A stretch of 64,000 nucleotides of DNA from positions 496,001-560,000 of the forward strand of contig NZ_CP036150.1 of assembly GCF_008329965.1 (NCBI RefSeq), written 5' to 3'. Shown here piece after piece: positions 54,115 to 64,000 of the stretch. The notes beneath the pieces were generated by a model. The model saw only the letters and a program-made list of their open reading frames with translations. It did not search any database and was not told the origin of the DNA. Made by a program: the position numbers and the translations under genes. The first letter of the stretch is position 1; the number at the start of each line of letters is the position of its first letter. Source of the DNA: Oceanispirochaeta crateris (GTDB lineage Bacteria > Spirochaetota > Spirochaetia > DSM-2461).

Positions 54115-56184
54115 ATGAGCAAAATAGTTATATTAGGTGGTGGATATGCCGGTATCCACGCGGGTAAATTGCTGCATAAAGCATTTAAGAAAGATAAGGA
54201 TATGGAAATTACCCTTATTGATAAGAACCCTTATCACACCTTAATGACAGAACTGCATGAAATTGCCGGTGGAAGAGTCGATAATCACGGTTGTGTTAAA
54301 ATTTCTTTTGATAGAATATTCTCTGGAAAAATTGTAAATGTGGTACAAGACTGTATCACCGGTCTGGATCCTGTGAAACAGGTGCTTAGTTCAGACACCG
54401 CAAGTTATGAATATGATTATCTCATCATGGGTACAGGTGCCGAATCAACAGATTTCGGTATTCCAGGAGTAAAAGAGCACTCTTTTCCTCTGTGGAGCTA
54501 TCAGGATGCCCTGGATATCAAAGATCATATCCGGGAGATGTTTAGAGCCGCTTCTTACGAAAAAGATCCGGAAGTTCGGAAAACACTGATGACTTTTGCG
54601 GTGGCTGGTGCTGGATTTACTGGAGTAGAAATGGTTGGTGAGCTCATTGAAAAGCTCCCCATCATGTGCCGTGAGTATAAGATCGATCCATCAGAAGTTT
54701 CACTGATCAATGTGGAAGGTCTTGGAAATATACTCAATATGATTCCTGAAAAACCAAGGATGAAAGCTCAGAAGTATATGGAAAAGAAGGGTGTGAAGAT
54801 CATGCTCAACGCCCTAATTACCAAGGCGGAAGCAAACTCCTTTACTTTAAAGGATGGGACTCAGATCAATTGCGGCACCCTCATCTGGACCTGTGGTATC
54901 AAAGGTGGTCAGTTTGGAGTTGATACGGGTCTTAAAGTCGGACACGTAGATAGGCTCCAAGTCAAAGAAACTATGCAGAGTGCAGACTACGAAAACTTGT
55001 TTATCGTAGGGGATGCTCAATGGTTTCTTGAGAATGAAAGACCTATTCCCCAGATTGTAGAAGCCGCCGAGCAGACAGCTTCCGTTGCAGTCCATAATAT
55101 TGTCTCCAAAATCAAAGGAGAGGATAAAAAATATACTTTCAAATCTAATTTTCATGGATTCATGGTTTCCATCGGTGGACGCTATGCTGTCTCTCATACA
55201 GGAGGCATTTCACTTTCAGGTATTCCTGCAATGGCATTGAAGCACCTTGTCAATGTTCTTTATTTGCATTCAGTAAGTGGCTTGAACGCCTGGTGGAAGT
55301 ACATTCAGCATGAAATTTTTGACATGAAGGAAGGCCGGACTCTCGTCGGCGGTATCATCAGTAACCATATTCAATCTCTTTGGGCATTTCCTCTCCGACT
55401 CTGGTTGGGTCTCATGTGGCTTATCGAAGGATTGAATAAAATCGGCGAGGGCTGGCTCAAGTTTGACCTAGGTTCCAAATCGGGATGGATGTTCAGTCGC
55501 GGTATCGTTCAAGCCGGATTTGGCACACCCGCCAGTTATCAGCCCGTAGCCTCTGCTGCCGCAAGCGGTGGAGCAGACACTATGGCAGCCGCCAGTGATA
55601 TGGCAGAAGCGGCAGCGCCTGTTGTTGCAGACACTGTAGCCGCCGCCAGTGATATGGTCGAGGCTGCGGCCCCTGTTGTGGCAGACACAGTAGCCGCCGC
55701 CAGTGGTATGGCAGATGAAATTGTAAACTCCGCAGCAAATGTAACACATACGGCAACTCATGCCCTTGGTAAGCTTTGGGATACAAGCGGACTTGTTCTG
55801 AAACCTGACAGCCTAGTGGTTACCTGGTTTAGGGAAACATTTATGGACTCCATGGCTGTCTATATTCCCTACGAGATTTTCCAGTCTATGATCATCTCCG
55901 TAGAAGTTCTGATTGGTTTGGCTCTCATTGGTGGATTATTTGTATTCCCCGCTGCCGGTGTCTCCATTATCATGTGTTTCGTATTTATCTTTTCAGGATT
56001 TTTTAGCTGGGGTCAGATCTGGTTTATTTTCGCAGCGGTCATCATGCTGGGAGGAGCCGGAAGAGTTCTTGGTTTGGATTATTGGGTAATGCCCTGGTTG
56101 AAAAGATGGTGGAATGGCACAACTCTGGCCCATAAGACTTATCTCTATTTTGGAGAACCCCGGAATAAGAAAAGGAAAAAATAG
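54115..56184 (+). CDS. ndh: Type II NADH dehydrogenase fused to a DoxX-like membrane domain
   Basis: 689 residues. About residues 1-400 form an NDH-2-type flavoprotein: ILGGGYAGIHAGKLLHKAF (FAD), PYHTLMTELHEIAGGRVD, AVAGAGFTGVEMVGELIEKL (NAD(P)H) and LFIVGDAQWFLEN. The remaining part has membrane segments (LWAFPLRLWLGLMWLIEGL, then from about 580 SMIISVEVLIGLALIGGLFV) resembling DoxX. Between them lies an Ala-rich linker made of a 54-bp tandem repeat (about 488-535). NDH-2 enzymes pass electrons from NADH to quinone without proton pumping. A polyprenyl synthase gene follows directly, consistent with quinone use. Confidence 0.85.
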   Translation: MSKIVILGGGYAGIHAGKLLHKAFKKDKDMEITLIDKNPYHTLMTELHEIAGGRVDNHGCVKISFDRIFSGKIVNVVQDCITGLDPVKQVLSSDTASYEYDYLIMGTGAESTDFGIPGVKEHSFPLWSYQDALDIKDHIREMFRAASYEKDPEVRKTLMTFAVAGAGFTGVEMVGELIEKLPIMCREYKIDPSEVSLINVEGLGNILNMIPEKPRMKAQKYMEKKGVKIMLNALITKAEANSFTLKDGTQINCGTLIWTCGIKGGQFGVDTGLKVGHVDRLQVKETMQSADYENLFIVGDAQWFLENERPIPQIVEAAEQTASVAVHNIVSKIKGEDKKYTFKSNFHGFMVSIGGRYAVSHTGGISLSGIPAMALKHLVNVLYLHSVSGLNAWWKYIQHEIFDMKEGRTLVGGIISNHIQSLWAFPLRLWLGLMWLIEGLNKIGEGWLKFDLGSKSGWMFSRGIVQAGFGTPASYQPVASAAASGGADTMAAASDMAEAAAPVVADTVAAASDMVEAAAPVVADTVAAASGMADEIVNSAANVTHTATHALGKLWDTSGLVLKPDSLVVTWFRETFMDSMAVYIPYEIFQSMIISVEVLIGLALIGGLFVFPAAGVSIIMCFVFIFSGFFSWGQIWFIFAAVIMLGGAGRVLGLDYWVMPWLKRWWNGTTLAHKTYLYFGEPRNKKRKK
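55576..55719 (+). repeat. 54-bp tandem repeat inside the NDH-2 fusion gene
   Basis: Units begin at 55576, 55630 and 55684 (third incomplete), each starting with GCAGACAC-like bases and encoding Asp-Thr, then Ala-Ala-Ala-Ser and an Ala-rich end. The period is exactly 54 bases, so the frame is kept; the copies differ at several sites, mostly third bases. Confidence 0.85.
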
Positions 56185-57156
56185 TTGAGCCGTTCATTTA
56201 CATATCTTGGAGAAGGGGCCGCTTTGAAGGCCTCTCTTCAACAGGTTATTCAAAAAATAAATGAACTGGTACAGGAAAGTCCCTCTCTTATTCGCGGTGA
56301 TTTGGAAGTTCTGACCCAGAGAACTGGTAAGCTCCTGAGGCCTGCTTTATTCCTTTTATGTGCAGATGGCGGTGAAGGTAAAAATGACGATCTTATTACC
56401 GTTGCCGCCTCTATAGAACTCTTGCATATAGCCACATTGGCTCATGACGATGTTCTAGATAAGGCGCTTAAGAGACGTGGCAATGTCACACTGTATAGTA
56501 AGGAAGGAGCCAAAAGGGCTATATTGGCGGGAGACTATCTTCTTTCGCTTTCCCTCAGGCTTTCCTCTACTTTTTTTGATGTGTCTCTGGTTCCATCCAT
56601 GACATCAAGCCTCGAGCGTCTTTGCCTCAGTGAGATTGATCAGGATTCTGGATTCGGGAATTTTCATATAAACCGGGATCAGTATTTTGAAAGAATCCGA
56701 GGGAAAACAGCAGAACTGTTTGGCCTTTCCTGTAGGTCTGGAGCTGTTCTGGGCGGTAAGAGTCTTGAAGTTCAGAATGAACTCTATAATATGGGAATTG
56801 ATTTCGGAATGGCTTTTCAGATTCGAGATGATGTTCTGGATTATACCGGTGAATCTCGTAAGATGGGTAAGCCCGCAGGTAATGATTTGCGGGAAGGAAT
56901 TCCAACTCTGCCTCTGATTTTAGCTGTGGAAGATAAACTTTCCGGTCTTGAATTTCTCTTGAGAAAGCCTTTCTGGAGGGTCAATGCAGGGCTGATTAGA
57001 AATCGTATTCTATCTGCTGGATATTCTCAAAAAGCCGATGAAATTTCAGGTCAGTATATCCAAAATTCCTTGGTTCTGGCAGAGAAATCTCTTTCAAAAG
57101 AGGCTTTTGAGCAGTACCGGCACATCTTGGATAGTTTGCGCAAAATCCCTCAATAA
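56185..57156 (+). CDS. Polyprenyl diphosphate synthase
   Basis: 323 residues with both Asp-rich motifs of trans-prenyl transferases: DDVLD (88-92) and DDVLD (215-219), and GKLLRPALFLLCADGG near the start. Such enzymes extend isoprenoid chains for quinones or lipid carriers; chain length cannot be read directly. The start is a TTG right after the NDH-2 stop, with AAGGA before it, so it is co-expressed. That context favours a respiratory quinone side chain. Confidence 0.9.
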   Translation: MSRSFTYLGEGAALKASLQQVIQKINELVQESPSLIRGDLEVLTQRTGKLLRPALFLLCADGGEGKNDDLITVAASIELLHIATLAHDDVLDKALKRRGNVTLYSKEGAKRAILAGDYLLSLSLRLSSTFFDVSLVPSMTSSLERLCLSEIDQDSGFGNFHINRDQYFERIRGKTAELFGLSCRSGAVLGGKSLEVQNELYNMGIDFGMAFQIRDDVLDYTGESRKMGKPAGNDLREGIPTLPLILAVEDKLSGLEFLLRKPFWRVNAGLIRNRILSAGYSQKADEISGQYIQNSLVLAEKSLSKEAFEQYRHILDSLRKIPQ

Positions 57157-57212
57157 TAGCTGCTGTGGAGAACTTCTTTTCAAAAAAACTATTCTGATGG
57201 ATAATAGAAATC

Positions 57213-58697
57213 ATGAAATCAGATTCAGTCATTCTTGAAATCAGGAAAAAAGAACAAACCATCAAAGACCTTGAGCATATCCTCGCTCTCTTAAGCTGGG
57301 ACCAGGAAACGGGTATGCCCGGGGCAGCCGCTAGTGGCAGAGCCCGGCAGATGGGTTTGATTCAGGATCAACTGACAGAACATTTACGGGATGAACGTTG
57401 GCCGCATTGGTTGGAAGTCCTGCAAAGTATCCAGAATATTGAAGTTCAAAGATGGGGACAGCTCCTCCAGCGTCGATACCGAGAATATCAGCTTTTGCCA
57501 CCGGATTTCATGACGCGCTTTGTAGAATCATCTTCTATGGCCAGAGATAGCTGGTTGAAGTCGAGAGAAGCCGATGATTTCGGGCTTTTTGCACCAGACC
57601 TTAAGCAACTAGTATTTTTATTAAAAGAACGTTGTGAGTGTTTGGGTTATGAGGATGAACCTTATGATGCTCTGCTCGATCTTTATGAACCGGGCATGAA
57701 GGCCTCTGTACTCGAAAAATTATTCGATCAACTGCAAAAAGAACTCTCTTCACTTATTGATAAGGCAATTCGTCCTTTTGAACACACAGACTGCTTTAGT
57801 GGAAATAGAATACCCATAGATATTCAAAAAAAGATAAGCCTACGAGTCCTTCAGGATATGGGATATGATTTCAAGGCGGGACGGCTGGATTATTCAGTTC
57901 ATCCTTTTACTTCAACCCTGGGGGCTTATGATATTAGAGTCACAACTGCTTTTGATGAGAATGACTTCTTTAACGGACTGTTTAGCACGATTCATGAGGG
58001 AGGTCATGGTCTGTATGAGCAAAATCTACCGCCACAATGGCATGGGACAGTTGTCAGTGAGGCCTGTTCTTTGGGGTTCCATGAGTCACAGTCTAGGCTC
58101 TGGGAGAATATCATCGGCCGTTCCAGGCCATTCTGTTTGTATTTGAAGAATCTTATAAATCAGGAAATGCCAGATCTGGATGTCCATGAAGATAGGATGT
58201 TTCATCAAATGAACAAGGTGGAAAGGAGCCTCATTCGGGTCGATGCTGATGAGATGACTTATAATTTACATATTATTCTGAGATTCCGCCTAGAAAGGGC
58301 ACTTATTAACGGGGAAATACAGGTGGAAAATCTCCCAGAACTGTGGAATCAGGAATTATTTAATCTATTGGGTCTTAAAAATGAAAGTGATCGACTGGGT
58401 GTACTTCAGGATATCCACTGGTCCTGCGGTGATATGGGGTACTTTCCTACCTACACTTTGGGGAATATGTTTTCAGCACAGATTTGGAAACAAGTAAAAC
58501 ACGACATTCATGATGTGGATCAGCTGATTGAAAAAGGACAGTTTCAAGAGATACAATGCTGGCTCAAAGATCATGTTCATTCAAGAGCTGCACTTCTTAC
58601 ATCCACAGAAATGATGCATGAATTAAGCGGTTCTGATCCGGATACCTCATTCTTTATTGACTATCTCAAAGACAAACAACGGCAATTAAATGGTTGA
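57213..58697 (+). CDS. Carboxypeptidase Taq (M32 family)
   Basis: 494 residues, the normal M32 length, with zinc-binding HEGGH (His261-Glu262, His265) and the typical ALLSWDQETGMPGAAASGRA segment near the start. It removes C-terminal residues from peptides in the cytoplasm. The ribosome site before the ATG is weak. Its 3' end overlaps the next gene by eight bases. Confidence 0.93.
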   Translation: MKSDSVILEIRKKEQTIKDLEHILALLSWDQETGMPGAAASGRARQMGLIQDQLTEHLRDERWPHWLEVLQSIQNIEVQRWGQLLQRRYREYQLLPPDFMTRFVESSSMARDSWLKSREADDFGLFAPDLKQLVFLLKERCECLGYEDEPYDALLDLYEPGMKASVLEKLFDQLQKELSSLIDKAIRPFEHTDCFSGNRIPIDIQKKISLRVLQDMGYDFKAGRLDYSVHPFTSTLGAYDIRVTTAFDENDFFNGLFSTIHEGGHGLYEQNLPPQWHGTVVSEACSLGFHESQSRLWENIIGRSRPFCLYLKNLINQEMPDLDVHEDRMFHQMNKVERSLIRVDADEMTYNLHIILRFRLERALINGEIQVENLPELWNQELFNLLGLKNESDRLGVLQDIHWSCGDMGYFPTYTLGNMFSAQIWKQVKHDIHDVDQLIEKGQFQEIQCWLKDHVHSRAALLTSTEMMHELSGSDPDTSFFIDYLKDKQRQLNG

Positions 58698-59409
58698 AGA
58701 CTACCGTTTCTGGAGTGCGCTGGTTCTATATTTTCTGGCTTCATGTATGAGTTCTTTTCTTTCTAGTCTGTATCGAAAGAAAAGGATTGTACCGGCCATG
58801 ATTTTTCTCTCATTGATGCTTTTTTGTCTTATTGGACTTTGGATGACCATAACAGATGGCGTTAGTGTTTCAAGTTTTGTTAATAAAGCAAATGGAATCG
58901 TCTTTTTCTTGGGCGTAATAGGCGGTATTTTTCCCTTTTCTTTACCCCTGCTATTGATCATACCCTATATCTTTTCATTTTTTTTGAATGTCCCTGTGAG
59001 AGGATTGAGGGGTAACGAAGATAAAAGTTTGGGAGAACTACATTTTTATCCATCCAATGAAGGAGTCATGTCCCTGGAATGGCGTGGAGAGGATGGCACG
59101 TATCATATTCTCCAGTTGGAAGGTGAAAAAGTAGCCCTTGCCTTCGTTCGGCATACTGTTTCTGGAGAATTCTTCTTTCTCGAATCGGGGATTGAACCTC
59201 TTGGAATCGTTTCAGGCGGCCTTACTATTCCTGTCTCTGATCTGCCTGAAGAAAGTACCCCCTGGTTCTACTCTTTGAGAAGTGCTTCGTTCCAGGATTC
59301 CATCCTCTATCAGAATACTTATCCGGCATTAAAATATCTGTCTCCGGGCTATTTCAGTGTCTGGTCATACAAAGACATCGATGGCCAGCTTAGAATTATC
59401 AGGAAATAA
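58690..59409 (+). CDS. Membrane protein of unknown function
   Basis: 239 residues: three hydrophobic segments in the first 100 residues (LVLYFLASCMSSFLSS, AMIFLSLMLFCLIGLWM, IVFFLGVIGGIFPFSLPLLL in part), then a soluble C-terminal domain of about 130 residues rich in strands (GVMSLEWRGEDGTYHILQL). It overlaps the M32 gene start codon region, so it is probably co-translated. I recognise no family. Confidence 0.6.
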   Translation: MVEDYRFWSALVLYFLASCMSSFLSSLYRKKRIVPAMIFLSLMLFCLIGLWMTITDGVSVSSFVNKANGIVFFLGVIGGIFPFSLPLLLIIPYIFSFFLNVPVRGLRGNEDKSLGELHFYPSNEGVMSLEWRGEDGTYHILQLEGEKVALAFVRHTVSGEFFFLESGIEPLGIVSGGLTIPVSDLPEESTPWFYSLRSASFQDSILYQNTYPALKYLSPGYFSVWSYKDIDGQLRIIRK

Positions 59410-59487
59410 GACTTCACTTATGGATTCATGAAATAATTCTTTCCCTTAAGAGTTGACATCACAAGAGGCTCAAAATACTATGAACCC

Positions 59488-60081
59488 ATGACATTACCAA
59501 ATAAACTAACAGTGGGGCGGATGATCCTGTCTCCAATATTTTTTATTCTGTATGTATTCACCGTTCGAAGTGAATCCATTCTACTTCAAGGCATGGTTGC
59601 CTTGTGGGTTATTCAGATCATCAGCGAAGTTTCAGACGTACTTGATGGACATGTGGCCAGGAAATACAATCTTGTATCGGATATGGGTAAGATTATGGAT
59701 CCTTTTTCTGATGTTATAAGCAGGGTCACCTATTTCGTGTGCTTTACATATACGGGGTTGATGCCTCTTTGGGCTCTTATGATTATTCTCTGGAGGGAGT
59801 TTAGCATTATGTTCATCCGCATGGTTCTGGCCAAGGAAGGAACAGCGCTCGCTGCAAAATGGGGGGGTAAGGCTAAAGCCGTCTTTTATTTTATATCAGG
59901 AATCTTTGGTCTTTTTGTTTTAACCATGAAATCCCTGGGCAGTCTTGCATATATGGCCGAATTGACGATGATCTCCCGTATTCTGTTTATTTTAGCGGCT
60001 CTCAGTTCGCTCCTCTCATTTATAGAATACTTTGTACTCTTCCTTAAAACAGACACGATGAAGCAATTCATTAGAGAGTAG
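59488..60081 (+). CDS. pgsA: CDP-alcohol phosphatidyltransferase (PgsA-like)
   Basis: 197 residues with the exact family motif D-x2-D-G-x2-A-R-x8-G-x3-D-x3-D (Asp50, Asp53, Gly54, Arg58, Gly67, Asp71, Asp75) and about five or six membrane segments. It transfers a phosphatidyl group from CDP-diacylglycerol to an alcohol; glycerol-3-phosphate (PgsA) is the usual partner of this size class, but phosphatidylserine synthase or similar cannot be ruled out. The ribosome site is weak. It ends 39 bases before the rRNA promoter. Confidence 0.85.
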   Translation: MTLPNKLTVGRMILSPIFFILYVFTVRSESILLQGMVALWVIQIISEVSDVLDGHVARKYNLVSDMGKIMDPFSDVISRVTYFVCFTYTGLMPLWALMIILWREFSIMFIRMVLAKEGTALAAKWGGKAKAVFYFISGIFGLFVLTMKSLGSLAYMAELTMISRILFILAALSSLLSFIEYFVLFLKTDTMKQFIRE

Positions 60082-60120
60082 GATTTTAATAAAAAAATAA
60101 ATATTTTTTCAGAATATCTG

Positions 60121-60150
60121 TTGACAAAAAAAGGGTATTAACGGTATATT
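60121..60150 (+). promoter_or_regulatory. rRNA operon promoter
   Basis: TTGACA (60121-60126) and TATATT (60145-60150) with an 18-base spacer, followed by a GC-richer start region. It is the only convincing promoter between pgsA and the 16S gene. Confidence 0.7.
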
Positions 60151-60500
60151 CACGGAGCGTTCGGGCAAACAGCCTGAATCGCACAGAACTAAAGCGGACT
60201 TGCTGAATAAGCGAACTGCTTTTTAAATGTTCTTTTACAAAGGAATTAGAGAAGGGAAATTGAAGTATTTGACGAGAGTCAAGCACTGGTAGTACGAAAA
60301 TAGAATCGTGCCAAAAGCCTTATGGTTTAGGTACGGTCCGAACGTTAGTTTTCTTTTAAGCACAGTGGGTTTTTCCGAAAGGGGAGGCGCACTGCATAAA
60401 GGGACTCTGACTCACTTTAAAGCAGATCAGGATGAATACATTCGCTAGGATCTGTTTTGAGGCATTGATAGAAAATTATCCACTTCGGTGGATAAACTAT
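60151..60500 (+). other. rRNA leader with boxA-like motif and hairpin
   Basis: No gene is visible in this 350-base leader. TGTTCTTTTACA (60229-60240) resembles the boxA antitermination element. A perfect hairpin, TTATCCAC-TTCG-GTGGATAA (60476-60495), lies just before the 16S start and may be a processing or folding element; no T run follows it. Confidence 0.6.

Positions 60501-64000
<3,500 letters not shown>

Noticed and set aside
60476-60495. Hairpin before the 16S gene as a terminator
   Set aside because: No T run follows and it lies within an rRNA leader, so a processing or folding role is more likely.

Overview
The window comes from a spirochaete chromosome. The evidence is the spirochaete-like 16S rRNA gene at the right end (16S, tRNA-Ala, start of 23S), double-membrane envelope genes (lipoproteins, Lol/MacB-type ABC permeases, beta-barrel proteins, a split thiosulfate transporter of the TsuA type) and arginine deiminase genes. 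A free-living, fermentative, probably marine relative of Spirochaeta/Oceanispirochaeta is my best guess; this rests on gene content and conserved rRNA motifs, not on a search. I see no transposase, integrase, prophage or CRISPR array.

Layout. 1-4.75 kb: the 3' part of a DUF3943 outer-membrane protein gene, then arcA-arcB (arginine deiminase pathway) and alr. 4.8-11.3 kb (minus): a six-gene operon of ion transporters (SulP, ArsB/NhaD, CPA2 antiporter) interleaved with PTS EIIA(Ntr)-like and CBS proteins. 11.4-13.8 kb: small envelope proteins, a membrane-anchored thioredoxin and a YdcF-like protein. 14-20.8 kb (plus): a YtrA/GntR repressor with a clear promoter-operator, an SPFH protein, an ABC ATPase, two FtsX/MacB-type permeases, a LolA-like protein and a beta-barrel protein. 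This looks like a regulated envelope transport or lipoprotein-trafficking operon. 20.9-22.5 kb (minus): serA and an AhpD-fold protein without its cysteines.

22.7-29.3 kb: an Arn-like set (two half-size EmrE-fold proteins, an ArnC-like glycosyltransferase, a convergent ArnT-like GT-C enzyme) combined with an ATP-grasp ligase and an SsuABC-type importer. 29.4-34.1 kb (minus): a sulfur operon with two YeeE/YedE halves around a TusA protein, a thioredoxin reductase fused to a thioredoxin-like domain with a CxC motif, and two exported rhodaneses. 34.5-38.6 kb: lacZ and a divergent AraC regulator. 38.6-46.6 kb: small or poorly known genes, a lemA-TPM-TPM operon, and a chrA pair whose first gene is frameshifted in a G7 run. 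46.6-51.8 kb: a histidine phosphatase, a degenerate GGDEF protein, a TPR protein, an unknown protein and SrkA kinase.

51.84-54 kb: a T-box riboswitch controls thrS, which encodes a ThrRS without a TGS domain. 54.1-60.1 kb: an NDH-2/DoxX-like fusion with an internal 54-bp tandem repeat, a polyprenyl diphosphate synthase, an M32 carboxypeptidase, a membrane protein and a CDP-alcohol phosphatidyltransferase. 60.1-64 kb: rRNA promoter, leader, 16S, spacer with tRNA-Ala and the 5' part of 23S.

The most system-like regions are the EIIA/CBS transporter operon, the Arn-like/ATP-grasp/ABC cluster and the sulfur-relay operon. Single-locus oddities are the T-box in a spirochaete, the TrxR-CxC fusion and the chrA frameshift.
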